Of a stretch of 64,000 nucleotides of DNA, positions 31,830 through 42,381 are shown one piece after another. Each line of letters opens with the position of its first letter. Position 1 is the first letter of the stretch. The DNA is from Blasia pusilla (Eukaryota > Marchantiophyta > Marchantiopsida > Blasiales), in NCBI GenBank assembly GCA_050084515.1, contig CM114272.1:49104001-49168000 (forward strand), in the 5' to 3' direction. Below the pieces are notes generated by a model. The model worked only from the letters and a program-made list of their open reading frames with translations, was not told the origin of the DNA and searched no databases. A program made the translations under genes and the position numbers.

Positions 31830-32215
31830 CCTGTCAAAACCAGACACGTTGCAAGGCCGAGGCATCCCATGAACGACTCTGCGACTTGTCGGTTCCTGAC
31901 GTGTTGCAACACCTAGGAACCACCTCGTGCAATCCATTCGATTCCGACGGGTTGCAAGAAAATTTGGCCATGCGACTTGCAACCCGTCCTTTTCCGACTG
32001 GTTGCACACTCAGGAAACCCATCAACCCGTCCTTTTCCAACTGGTTGCACTCTTAGGAAACCCGTCAACCTGTCCGATTCTTATGGGTTGCAAGTAAATT
32101 TGGCCGTGCGACTTGCAACCTGTCGGTTTCTGACTGGTTGCACACTGAGGCAACCCGTCGGTAAGGGACGGGTTGAACACTCAAGCAACTTGTCGCATCC
32201 GACAAGTTGCCTGGT
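31830..32215. repeat. palindrome cluster in transposase intron (copy III)
   Basis: Six or more palindromes lie here. At 32,185-32,210 the arms are GCAACTTGTCG and its reverse complement with a four-base centre, a matched-pair variant of the CCCG/CGGG arms seen elsewhere. Others near 31,930 and 32,120 have one or two mismatches. Confidence 0.78.
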
Positions 32216-32299
32216 TTCTTGGGTTTAAAATCCCTATAGTGCCCACGCTTCTCAACTTTAGCTGCAACTCTTCAAACAATTTCCAGCGAGACAAATTAG

Positions 32300-33995
32300 T
32301 GAACTCACCTCCCGCATGAAGCTTCCCCATTGTCTCATTTGTACAGTCCACCAACTCAACCAAGAGCATAACTCTTTGTACTTCCCCTCAATCGCATATT
32401 TCCTTCATCACCCATGAATTTCTTCTTGGCATTCCATGGCATGTTTCAAGGTTTTGCTGTCCTTGCAGCGTTGGAGTAGAGTGACATGCTCCGTCCTCTT
32501 ATTCTCCTTGATGCAAGATTTGGTGTACCGGGTCATAGACTATTGCCAATGGAAAGCATCCGATCTTTCTCTCTCTGATTGAACCTTCCCACCCTAAAAC
32601 ACTTCCCAGATAGCAATCCACCCAGGATGTGCATTTTCCGCCATGAACCCATAAATTTCCGGAGGAGGCCTTTTGTTTTCCTTCACCACCTCCAATAAGA
32701 GTAACCAGCATATCTTCAAACTGTCAACGTCTTCTGCTTTTACTTCACAGACAAATATAGTTTTGAGTCCCTTCTCCACATGGTCATAAATGTGAGCACC
32801 CATTGTCAACCATCCGTTTAGCACTCTATAGCAAATATCAAAGCTTACTCAGCTGCCGTAAAGATCTTCCCCTTCCCTCATTCGATCTATAAGATCGAGG
32901 CCACTCGACGGACCTGTCGTTGATATTTTGAAGACATAGGCCCCGGATCCTTTGCATCCCTGGCCCATGAACTGCCATCTATGAATGAATGGAAATCTGG
33001 ATTTGGCCTTGATTCTGGCAATGACATCCATTTCGGCCATCTTTCCATCCAGTACCCGTATTTGACGCAGCAAATTCCGGAAGTATTGAGGATCAGCGAG
33101 AAATGCGAGATTTTCCCATAGTTGTTTCTCCTCAGCAGCCATGATCTCGCCCTATCTAGGGATTCCAAGAAATTGTTCATAAATTTGTGATGTTGTTGTG
33201 AGCTTGATCACTCCGAGCTTTGAACCCGGAGAGTTTCTGTAGTCCTCTTCCACTTTCTTTGCCACATCCTCCTTGATGTGTCTCTGAATTGCATCGATCA
33301 CAAGATGAGTGTGGGAGCCAACATGAACTGCCAGCCTTATGTACTCTGACGTGGAACTCAAGTCGTGGACAATGAAAAATATGTATGCAGGAGACGCTCC
33401 AACGTAGAAAGGGGATGTCTGACAATGAGGACATCGATGGCCTCCCGTCGGTACGGTGGCATCGACCTGATATGGAGTTTCTGCATTCTTGGGAGGGAAT
33501 TGCAACATATTGACTCGCCCGTTGCACTCTAGATACGGGCATGCTGGACTTCTACACTCCAAGGCTCCAACGCCTTGGCGGCGGGAGACAATCCAAGGAC
33601 CATCTGGAATTGAAGCACTACTCCGTTGGAGCGTGCACCATCGATGACAATTAGACTTTCTGTCCATACCCTTCAAGCGTCCTCCAACTTTCTTTTGAGC
33701 AAGAGCAGCAAGTGGAGGCAACTCAAAAATGCAATTACCATCGTACGTGGGCGGCAGCTCGTCGACCTGAATGTGCTTGAACATTTTCAAGGCCAGAGAC
33801 GATAGCAAACTATTGCCTGATACTCGCAAGAGGAACGAGTAGGTGGACAGAGGGCCCGATTGGTGTTCGACAGATCCACTGAGGTTGACAACATCGGGAA
33901 TTTCTTCAGGAAGTACAACATTGTAACAAACGTGCGAAGTTGGAGTTGATGTCGGATCTATTGACCTAGGAGTTGCAAACGTAGAGCTCGGTGCA
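32300..33995 (-). pseudogene. MULE transposase N-terminal and DDE exon (copy III)
   Basis: The frame starts upstream of 33,829 with EFPSAPSSTFATPRS and continues through VLPEEIPDVVNLSGSV. The Cys/His-rich part (LECRSPACPYLE, HRCPHCQTSPF, VHVGSHTHLVIDAIQRHI) follows in a single frame, unlike copy II. A stop at 33,153 (FLGIPR*), then LLRQIRVLDGKMAEMD, another stop near 32,850, and WLTMGAHIYDHVEKGLKTIF with GFMAENAHPGW complete the core. The exon ends near a GTGAGT donor at about 32,306. Copy II has about 40 bp near 23,130 that are absent here. Confidence 0.65.
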
Positions 33996-34054
33996 CTAGG
34001 AAATTCTCAACCGTCTACTTGGGAAACTGAGGAATTCATAGGCAAGCCGTAAAC

Positions 34055-34319
34055 TCAGTATTGACCATTTGCTAGAGGTAGGAGATTCCATGCTTTACGA
34101 TCTGCAATCACTGGCTGGATTGTCTCACCGATTATGTCCTCCGTACGATCCACCCTAACATCCTTGGACACAAAGATGGTTCCAATTTGGAGAAGAAATC
34201 GAAGTGAGAAAATTTTCATCCACTGGTATGAAAGACTCACGAGCTTGCGGTCGAACGATTTTTGATTGATGAAGGGCCGCTACAGGACTACCACAAGTGA
34301 GCTTCACATAATCATCCAT
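34055..34319 (-). pseudogene. promoter-proximal exon of the transposase gene (copy III)
   Basis: ATG at 34,319 starts MDDYVKLTCGSPVAALHQSK, matching the 9,058-9,306 exon. A frameshift after DENF breaks it. Function unknown. Confidence 0.5.
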
Positions 34320-34344
34320 TCCCAGAAGATTCAACCGGGAGGAG

Positions 34345-34420
34345 ACTGAGAATAAGAATGAGGATGAGAATGGGAATGGGTATGAGAATGAGAATGAGAA
34401 AGAGAATGTTCAATTTATAG
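34345..34420 (-). promoter_or_regulatory. leader simple repeat and TATA box, minus-strand gene (copy III)
   Basis: The minus strand has CTATAAATTG at 34,411-34,420. It is followed by a CATTCT-type simple repeat (GAGAATGA on the plus strand, 34,345-34,405) that is much shorter in copy I, then the ATG. Confidence 0.55.
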
Positions 34421-34509
34421 TGAATAGGGACTCAGATTCTCTTGACAAAATTTGACTGACAAGATGAAGTTTGGTAGGTGAAATTGTCTGACATGATGGA
34501 TTCAATTTT

Positions 34510-35265
34510 ATTGCAACCTATTGGAGTCCGATAGGTTGCAAAATTTGGGAATCAAAGACGTGAGTTGCGAAGCACCTAGTTCCGTTTTTTGTTTCCGTGT
34601 CCCAATGCAAATTGGAAGTCGTCGGAGTCTGTTGGGTTGCTCCCCCCTTCATGCCGACCAATGGTCTTTGAGACAATTTTGCTAGCATCAAACACGAGAC
34701 ATCGCTTGCATTTGCTAAGGTAACTAATCGTTGGGGATTGTAACGGGATTGTCCAACTTAGGGTAGACCTTGTGACCCGTCGGATTGCAAGAGGTTGCCT
34801 CGGAACTATCCGTTGTCGCATTGTTACCCGAGGGATAGAAAAGAGTGCAACTTGTCTGTAACCAAAGGGTTGCCTAGGTACCTCACCTATTATCCCAAGA
34901 TGAGGGAAGCGTGCAACCCGTCGGCCTCCGACGGGTTGCACAAGTGCCTCGCCTTCTAATGCTTACATGAAGGAAGCGTGCAACCCGTCGGCCTCCGACG
35001 GGTTGCGCAAGTGCCTCGCCTTGTAACGCTTACATGAAGGAAGCGTGCAACCCGTCGGCCTCCAACGAGTTGCGTGGGTATCCCGCCTTGTTATCCCAAG
35101 ACAAGGGAAGGGCGCAATCCCCCGGTCTCCGAAAGGTTGCGCGGGTACCTCGCGTTCTTGCCCCAAGACGACGGAGGCGCGCAACCTGTCGGACTCCCAT
35201 GGGTTGCTAGGATAGCTTGGCTAGGACGGATCCCTCCAACCCGTCGGAGACCATCGGGTTGGTGG
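34510..35265. repeat. 67-bp palindrome array in the divergent promoter (copy III)
   Basis: Regular centres lie at about 34,926, 34,992, 35,060, 35,126 and 35,193, spaced 66-68 bp. The example at 34,912-34,940 has perfect 13-base arms around CCT. Further partial copies lie at 34,510-34,860 and 35,240-35,260. Copy I has eight regular units at this place, copy III five. Confidence 0.88.
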
Positions 35266-35350
35266 TTTTCACGTCCAGACCTCCAAAATGGTCGACACGT
35301 CGCCTTCGGAACGACGGTGCGACCCAACGGTCAGCCCAACGGCTCAAAAA

Positions 35351-35361
35351 GTATAAATAGG
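35351..35361 (+). promoter_or_regulatory. TATA box, plus-strand gene (copy III)
   Basis: GTATAAATAGG, identical in core to 10,547-10,557 of copy I and at a similar distance from the start codon. Confidence 0.7.
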
Positions 35362-35439
35362 CTAGGGTCGCTCATTTTCGGTTTTTCGTTTCACGATCTC
35401 GATTGCTCTTCAGCGCAACAGCGGACCAGATACCAAGGG

Positions 35440-35560
35440 GCGCTCTACACGGCGACTCATCGCAAGACAATTCAAGCGACTCATGAAGGCGATTCATCGA
35501 GGCGACTCATCAAGGTGACTCATTGAGGTGACTCATCGAGGCAACTCATCGTGCACAGAA
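35440..35560 (+). repeat. tandem repeats in the 5' leader (copy III)
   Basis: Repeats of about GGCGACTCATCGA with a period near 15 bp lie between TATA box and start codon. They are related to, but not the same length as, the 24-bp units of copy I. Confidence 0.6.
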
Positions 35561-35599
35561 AGTAATTTCGTTGTCGAGGAGGAGGCATTTTCGAGAACA

Positions 35600-36223
35600 A
35601 TGACGAGGAAAAAATCTCAAGCAAGAAAGGCTGGGAGCTTCACTCCCAAGTCCAGGACTCCTGCGTAACCATCTCCAGGGCCTCGTTTGGCCAATGAGAT
35701 AAGGCAGCAAGAGATCGAGGAGCGCGAAAGGGAAGCAGAGATGTACAAGTTGGAGCTTCTTGCAAAACATGTTAAGGAGGCACTTGAAAAACATAACGCA
35801 GAGGCTGAGGCATTGCAATCCTTGAAGAAAAGGATTTCCGAGGAGAAGCATGAAAAGAAGCGTCTGGACGTGTCGGTGAGGAGAGCAGAATTGACAAAAG
35901 CCCAAAGAGAAAAAGTGATTGCCATTGAAGAAAGCCCGGCCCGTCCAACCGAAAGTGTTGAGATGCATGAAATGTCTCCGATGAAGTCTAGGGACACAAT
36001 CAATATAAAATCGGCTGAGGAAATGGCCAAAGGTCAAGTGACGGACGATGAGGTCATGAGGACTGCCAGCGTGGAGATGGTGGACATCTCTGAAGAAGCA
36101 TGAGGGCGGTCTTCCTCGTCTCTTAGCCCGGCGGAAGAAATCAACCTCTATCGGATTGAGGAGGTCCCAGCTGCTGTCCCACGGCAGTTGGCGGGCCAAG
36201 ACACCGACCCAATCTTTGAGCGG
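35600..36223 (+). pseudogene. ParB/methyltransferase gene exon 1 (copy III)
   Basis: ATG at 35,600 gives MTRKKSQARKAGSFTPKSRT. A stop lies near 35,668, then an open coiled-coil stretch EIEEREREAEMYKLELL and onward. PTESVEMHEMSPMKSRD follows in the same frame, which copy I has lost by a one-base deletion. A second stop follows SEEA near 36,102. Conserved SLSPAEEINLYRIEE and FERV precede the GTAAGA donor at 36,224. Confidence 0.63.
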
Positions 36224-36321
36224 GTAAGATAAGATCTTTGTTCTTTGAGTTATGTGAAGGCCCATATTCCAATTCATTGGAAATTCAGTGTAGTTTATTG
36301 ACCTTGTCCCCGTTGTGACAG

Positions 36322-36794
36322 GTGGTAAAGCAGATGGCACTGATGGAGGGCCAAAATGCCCCGAGAATTCCACTTTTCCGATTGCGGAAAATGGAGTACG
36401 TCTGCGAAATTCAATCTGACAAGGATATTGCGAAGCTGAAACAATCGGCAATAACAGCATCCTACGTCGGCAACTTCCCTCCGTTCTATGTTCAGCCTTA
36501 CGATGAACATGGAACCCAAGCGCTGGTGACAGAGGAGGACTTGGAAGCGCTCGACACATTCTGGAGGATGAGAGATCAAGAATTCATAAGGGCGATTGAG
36601 GGGACAGAATTCAGCTGGATGCGGAACTTGTATTTCTTCATCTGGGATGGAAACCACACGCTCATGGCGTGGACCCCGTTTGCAGAGGAGCGCCAAAACT
36701 CATTGGAGGCGCATTTTTGCGTGAAGGCAGTCGTGCTACATCCATACCCTCATCACATGGCGACGGTGGAAATGGCCATGCATGCCATGAACAC
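36322..36794 (+). CDS. ParB/Srx-like domain exon 2 (copy III)
   Basis: The exon is open, with an intact TGACAG acceptor ending at 36,321 and a GTAAGT donor at 36,795. It encodes MALMEGQNAPRIPLFRLRKM, then PFYVQPYDEHGTQALVTEED and FFIWDGNHTLMAWTPFAEE. The Arg of DGNHR, kept in copies I and II, is Thr here (36,646-36,660), which would be expected to impair the ParB-type loop. Exon boundaries agree with copy II to the base. Confidence 0.62.
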
Positions 36795-37466
36795 GTAAGT
36801 TTCCTCTTCCTTTATTTTGATTGCTGCAAACCGTCGGACTCCGACGAGTTGTTTAACTAGTGGTAACAAAACATCGGATGCCTTAAAGAAACTCGTTGAA
36901 GCCCTCCGAGTTGCTTGACTGGCCGCTATTTTTAGGATGTTTTTGGCCAAAAGCAACTCGTCGGAGTCTGACGAGTTGCTTGATTGGCCGTTAATTTTAG
37001 GATGTTTTTGGCCGAAAGCAACTCGTCGAACTCCAACGGGTTGCATTCGCCGGCACGGGTAGGTGATCGGAGTAGGGGAGCTTGATTTTTGGCGTCAAAT
37101 TGCAACTTTACTTGAAATTTTGCAACCTGTCGGACTCCGACGGGTTGATATGTTCACTTTTTCCACGGAGACCACTCTCTGAATACAAATTATCTGACAA
37201 CCCGTCGGAGTCCGACGGGTTGATATGTTCACTTTTTCCACGGAGACCACTCTTTGAATACAAATTATCTGACAATCCATCGGAGTCCGACGGATTGTAA
37301 CCAAGCAATCACAAATCTGAATGCAATCTGTCGGACTCTAATGGGTTGCAATATTTAGCTTGTAGCTACCATTCTGACCATGAGGTGTGGCGACTTGTCG
37401 GAGTCCGACGGGTTGCAGGAACCCATGTAGCTTGCAAGAATTCTTATATAGTGTTTGGATGTTCAG
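36795..37466. repeat. palindrome array filling intron 2 (copy III)
   Basis: Centres lie at 36,839, 36,902 (degenerate), 36,966, 37,031, 37,135, 37,210, 37,285, 37,336 and 37,403. Spacings are 63, 64, 65, 104, 75, 75, 51 and 67 bp. The 75-bp unit (with TATGTTCACTTTTTCCAC between palindromes) is present twice; copy I has one and copy II none. The acceptor GTTCAG ends at 37,466. Confidence 0.9.
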
Positions 37467-39511
37467 GATTGTATCCAAGGGGAATGTCACCCACCACTGG
37501 ATCCAAGATTGCGATCAGGTGAAGAAAGTGCTTACGACGCATCCGGCAGAGTACAAGGGGTTCTTGGGCGACGCCCTTGTTAATGAGATGCTGGCGAAGG
37601 GGGCTCAAATTAAAAAAAGACTTGGGCAAATTTTTTTATTTCCCAAGATGCAGCCGTGATAATCCTTTGCTGGTCAAAGATACATGCCGCCAAGAAGAGC
37701 GCTTCATTGGAGCTGGAGCGGAGGGAGAATGTGTCCGTGTCTGAGCGTGCTAAGTTCATCCAAGTTGTAGTATCTACAGCTACCAAGTACACTCCAAGCA
37801 AGATGCAGCGCTACATCGCCATTCTCAACCCGAACTTGGCCCCGATTTCTACAAGGAGCTGAAGGCAATAATCAAGCGCCAACGGAAGAGGAATGACGAT
37901 CCGCACGGTCGGATTGGGGAGAAAGTGTCTCTCGAACGCGTCCATAGATTTGCCTTGTTTGGAATTTCGGAATTTAGGAGAATCCGACTGATGAAAATCA
38001 ATCTCGAGGGCATAGAGGCCCAAAAGAGGGCGGCACACCATCCTCCGGGTGTCTCTGATCTAGTGATCTCCCACTGGCTCCGTGAATGGTCATTCTGGGA
38101 CGCGTTGCGGCTTCTCGGGAAGTCCACGCTCGTGGGTCTCCAAGCAGAGCTAAAAAAAATAGAGCAAGTTGCGGAGGAAGCAAACTTGGAGAGTGCTGAA
38201 GATTTTGAACTTTGGCTAGATGACATACGGGACAAGCCCATAAAAAAACCAGGCTTCAAGACGATGTTCAAGGATCACATCCTCCCTCATGAAGACCTTG
38301 ACGAAGAAATAGAGGCGATGAAAAGGGATTTCGCAAAGAAAAAGTCAGATCTTCAGGAGCAGGCGGCCGATGCATCTTGACTAAGAGCTGCCCAACGCAT
38401 GGTGTTCAGGTACCTCGTCCATTGTAAGAATGCAGGTACGTGGCGAAAAATACCGGCAGCCTACAAATTGTGGGCTTCTCCGCTTGATGGAGAGACATTT
38501 TCCATGTACGACATGGAGATGGCTCAAAGCATGTCCGACTGGGAGGTGGAGAATTGCCCCATCTGGCTGGACTTCAACGACCTTGAGGACATCACCGATA
38601 ACAATCTTTGACGGGTGTATGATGCAGTGGCCGCAGGTAGGGACGACATCCCGAATTTTGTGCAGCCTGAAGAATGTTTTGAAGGAGATGGGGAGGAGCA
38701 AGCCCTCGAGACAGCGGAGTTGGTGTCTAAGGTCGTAACAGCCAAGGACAAATCTACATCGGGTCTCAAAGCCAAGGCAAGGGGATCGAAGAAGAATTCC
38801 GAGGCCGATTCTTCCCAAAAAGAGGTTGAGAATTCAAGGCGAGAGGTGGAATCGTCAGGGCAAGCGGGAGAGAGAGGGTTGGACCAGGTCCTCCGCCAAA
38901 AAAACTCCACCAGAGTCTGAGGTAATAGAGACCCCAACAAGCGGACCGCAGACTCGGGAAAAGTGGAAGCGAGAGGCGTCAGGTTTTTCCCAGGGAGCAG
39001 ACCACGATGTGGAATACACTCCATCATTCTTGGGAAGACATAGAGAAATAATGACCCGGAAAAGCGTCATCATTCACTGCACGAATCTTCTAGATGAGTT
39101 GCAAAGTTTCAGTTCTCGAGCGTCGACACCCGCCATCGACAAATTGACAACGCTGGGACGAAAGCTTCAACGAAACGAGCACGCTCGTTGGACGATCCAT
39201 GGGGAGGTCGAGGAGGTGGAGATGGATCTCCTTGTCCCCATTTTCCCTCGAGGTTGCGCTTGTGGGACAAGAATCCGTCTCACGGTGTCCCAGACTGGAA
39301 TGTCCCTCTTTCTTATGACCAGATCGCGCTCTTGTTTTCCTTTGCAAACGCTTATCTCAGTGATAGGGGCTATTTCTTGGTCTTGACTGGAGGGAGCAAG
39401 GACAAGCTCTTCAACTTGCAGTGCGTCAAGAGGTCGCTAAAGTGGAGGACGGCGCAATTGTGGGTCATCAAGAACGAGTACCCACTCCGATCGGCGACGA
39501 GTCAAATCCGG
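37467..39511 (+). pseudogene. ParB/methyltransferase gene exon 3 (copy III)
   Basis: The exon has the same blocks as copy II: VTHHWIQDCDQVKKVL, HWLREWSFWDALRLLGK, CPIWLDFND and CTNLLDELQSFSSRASTPAI. The methyltransferase part is better kept here: DWNVPLSYDQIALLFSFANA, LSDRGYFLVLTGGSKDKL and TAQLWVIKNEYPLRS at about 39,290-39,505, as in beta-class enzymes after motif IV. Motif IV itself is frameshifted (VPIFP where copy II has VDLPS). Stops at 38,378 and 38,609 and several shifts disable the exon. The donor GTAAGG lies at 39,512. Confidence 0.6.
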
Positions 39512-40034
39512 GTAAGGGCTCTAAATCCATATCCAAATTTTCTTGCTCCGACGGGTTGCATCTCTGCATGCAACCCATCGGATTGTGTGAGCTGGAGACT
39601 TCAATGATGCAATCCGTCTAAAAGCGACGGGTTGAAAATTTACCGCAAGTCTCCATTGGGTGAATGCAACCCGTCGGAACCTGACGGGCTGTAAGTGCTT
39701 ATGCTTTTCCTTGTGTTTCTAGAATGATGCAACCCATCTAAAAGCGACGGGTTGCTCTTAGCCAACCATGGGCTGTTCTATCCCACCAACCTGTCGCCTT
39801 CCAAAGGGTTGCTCATGGCAAAAAGAATCACTAACACTTGTAAAACAACCCGTTGGACTCCGACAAGTTGCTCCAATGTTAGGACTATAACTAAGTTCTC
39901 AAGGATTAAGCGAAGTTCTTTGGGGACGAGTTGCACATTGTGTCACCATTCTGATAGTATACCTTTCTTGTTGTTGCATATTGAAATTAGCTCTTTCTTG
40001 TTGCTCACATTGTTTCCAACCTGCTTCTTTACAA
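39512..40034. repeat. palindromes in the methyltransferase intron (copy III)
   Basis: About six inverted repeats at 39,545-39,875, partly decayed. Centres such as TAAAAG and GAACCT differ from those in intron 2. The position matches 27,091-27,548. Confidence 0.7.
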
Positions 40035-40617
40035 ATGGACCACTCCTTTGTCTACTATTTTATAAGGCCCGAGCACAACTTCCAAGTGTTTTAGATCCTC
40101 GATCCAGTGGATCCATGCTCCGATGGGTATAGCTTAGATAGTTTACACAATTCCCCCCCGGGAATTTACATGCAAAATGGTACCCCCTTACTTGGAGGAA
40201 GGAAAAAGTTGCCAACGCTGATGCAAACGCTCATCAAGCTCTGCTCTAGGCCGGGTGACTTGGTGTTCAACTTAGTGGGCCTTTCAAGGGCAAGTAGCAG
40301 AGGCGCCTGGCAAAGTGGCAGGAACTTTCTCTGCATTGAGGGAAGGCAGGAACTGTTTGACCTTTGCAAAGAGGCAAAGGAAAATTACGACAGGCTAGTT
40401 TGGGAGGTCTCAACTCTCCTCCGAAGCCGAGAGCTTCGGTAGTGACACCATCATCACTTCCCACGATTCCAAAAATCGGGAGGGCAAGGCCGACAGTAAT
40501 TCTGGAAAAGATCTTGGACGATGACGAGTGAGTTCAAAGAACTCAAGGACCCAGCTTGACTGCAGCGTTTTGGAGTAGGGATTTATTTGATGACGAGGCA
40601 GAAGAATTCATAGAATA
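40035..40617 (+). pseudogene. DNA methyltransferase exon 4 (copy III)
   Basis: MDHSFVYYFIRPEHNFQVF and a stop at 40,091 start the block. GIYMQNGTPLLGGRKKLPTL, SRPGDLVFNLVGLSRASSRG and RNFLCIEGRQELFDLC follow in one frame. Motif I has Asn for the key Asp (FNLVG) and SRA for SGA, so the AdoMet site is damaged in this copy. The block ends with LFDDEAEEFIE and a stop at 40,617, whereas copy II has shifted frames here. Confidence 0.63.
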
Positions 40618-40984
40618 GATCAAATGTACAGTTTCGAGCTTCCTTCGGTTGTAATAAAGGATAGGATTTTTTCGAACGATGATGGTGTTTGTAAATTTTT
40701 GCTGAATATATTTTTTGTCTTGTCGATTTTGATTGTCTATGTACTCCGACAGTTCATATTGCAACGCGTCAGATTGCCACGGGTTGCAACTTTTCACTTT
40801 TTGACCACTACATCTTTTTAACCACTTCTAGGCAACCTATCAGATTCCAACAGGCTGGTTGCATGAGTGATCGGACTCTTTCCCTGTTAGTCCAACTTTA
40901 GAGGCATTCTGGAGGGCTTCTTCACCTTGGCACCTTCCCCTAGTTTCGTCAAACAAGTCTTAGACTTCCTCTCTTCTCTAAGAC
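40618..40984 (+). other. 3' module 1: poly(A) signal and palindromes (copy III)
   Basis: AATAAA near 40,653 follows the stop. Palindromes lie at about 40,760-40,790 and 40,832-40,862. The module repeats, diverged, at 41,306-41,710. Confidence 0.62.
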
Positions 40985-41305
40985 GTGTTGGATTCCTACT
41001 ACATGTCGGATTGCCATGATGGTGTCTCCAAGGACGGAGCACATATTGATACTGGATGGGTGTCACCTTGCAGAGCGTACAAGATTTACTGCCGAGGAAG
41101 GCGGTGGGACTCAAATCAGGTTACATGGGACCCTTATGGTGTACCTAGGGGGGTGCCAAGGCTCTCAAATTTGCCAACATTTTCGATCCCCGTCTACAAT
41201 CGGCCAGAGGAGCCACTTGTATCCCAGGACATTCCTTTTGTACAAGAACCTAGGAGAGTTATGAGTAAATTTGTAGATGACGAAGCTGAAGAAATCATAG
41301 ACTAG
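40985..41305 (+). CDS. conserved unknown coding block, exon 5-like (copy III)
   Basis: An open frame of 106 codons begins MLDSYYMSDCHDGVSKDGAH, continues RAYKIYCRGRRWDSNQVTW and NLPTFSIPVYNRPEEPLV, and ends VDDEAEEIID with a stop at 41,303-41,305. The acidic end resembles the end of the preceding block (DDEAEEFIE), which suggests a tandem duplication of the gene's 3' end. No domain is recognised. Trp- and Tyr-rich composition and conservation between copies II and III support it being coding. Confidence 0.5.
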   Translation: MLDSYYMSDCHDGVSKDGAHIDTGWVSPCRAYKIYCRGRRWDSNQVTWDPYGVPRGVPRLSNLPTFSIPVYNRPEEPLVSQDIPFVQEPRRVMSKFVDDEAEEIID

Positions 41306-42104
41306 ATTAAATGTACATTTCCGAGCTTCCTTCGGATGTAATAAAGGACATGATTTTTTCAAACGATAATGGTGTTTGTAAAATTTTGCTGAATATTTTT
41401 TTGGACTTGTCGATTGTGTTCGTCTAGCTATTCATAATGTTTATTTTGCAACCCGTCTGATTCCGACGGGTTGCAACTTTTCATTATTTGACCACTGCAA
41501 CTTTTTAACCATTTCCAGGCAAGCTGTTGGATTCCGACAGGTTGGCTGCTCGAGTGATTGGACTCTTTCCCTAGGAGACCAGTTTCTGAGGCATTGTGGC
41601 GGGCTTATTCACTTTTAGCTCGTTCCCCTAGTATCGTCAAACCAGTCATAGGCTTCTTTTCTTCTCTAAGACGTGTTGGATTCCTACTATCTGTCGGATT
41701 GCCATTTCGGATTCCCAACCAGTTGGATTTTTGTGGGTGCAGGGTGGAATGGAATCACTTCTCAAAATATTTCCTTTGTTATGGTGAGTTTGCTTGCAAG
41801 GGGTGCAAGCCATCTGATTCCGACGGGTTGCAAGAGTTACAACCTCTAGAATTCCGACGGATTGGGAGGGGTGCAGCTTTTTGGTTTCTCAGATTTAGGA
41901 TCTAAATGAAGGGACATCAATTCCTCTTTACTCCAAACAGCTAACAATCTTTTGGTTCAATTATCGTCTCCTGTGTTCACATTTCACAAAGTTGGTCTTT
42001 ATTTGAACCTTTCATTGAGATGAGATTGCTACTTCTGGTCAAATTATTTTCCAATGGTCCTCCAACAAAAATACCCCTAGGCATAGCTTACTGTAGACTG
42101 AGAC
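41306..42104 (+). other. 3' module 2 and tail (copy III)
   Basis: AATAAA lies near 41,341, palindromes at about 41,450-41,480, 41,515-41,550 and 41,805-41,870. A truncated YYL-type coding start occurs near 41,680. The rest has no gene I recognise. Confidence 0.5.
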
Positions 42105-42381
42105 AGGCAATGTGAAGAAACTTAGGCTCACATGGAGAGTGATGGAAAAAATTTTGTAGTGGTCTTATAATGTCTACTTATTTTTCGCCCCCTGGAAAAA
42201 GGAGGTTTCTTTAGGCCCGAATGTGGACCACTACCTACTCTCTTCTAAAGATTTCATGAATTTGAAAGCAAAACATTTTTTCAAATATCTCAAAAAGTTT
42301 TGAAGAGAGGAGGCGGATTTGGCCCTTTTTTTTTAAGATAGACTCTCCTCTCTTCCTCTCTCCTGGAAAAATACCAGCCCC
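42105..42381. repeat. shared right terminus of the composite element (copy III)
   Basis: Counterpart of 29,560-29,823. Homology stops after ATACCAGCCCCC at 42,381. Confidence 0.65.

Larger units (their letters stand above)
30716..42381. mobile_element. composite MULE-like element, copy III (most complete)
   Basis: Copy III contains every part seen in the other two: minus-strand transposase exons, the divergent promoter with its palindrome array, five plus-strand coding blocks with introns, and the right terminus. The left end is joined to a gypsy relic inside the transposase C-terminus. Frameshifts and stops occur in both genes. Confidence 0.78.

Noticed and set aside
35546-36559. Minus-strand open frame of 337 codons.
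   Set aside because: It is antisense to exons 1 and 2 of the ParB/methyltransferase gene and spans an intron with conserved splice sites on the other strand.
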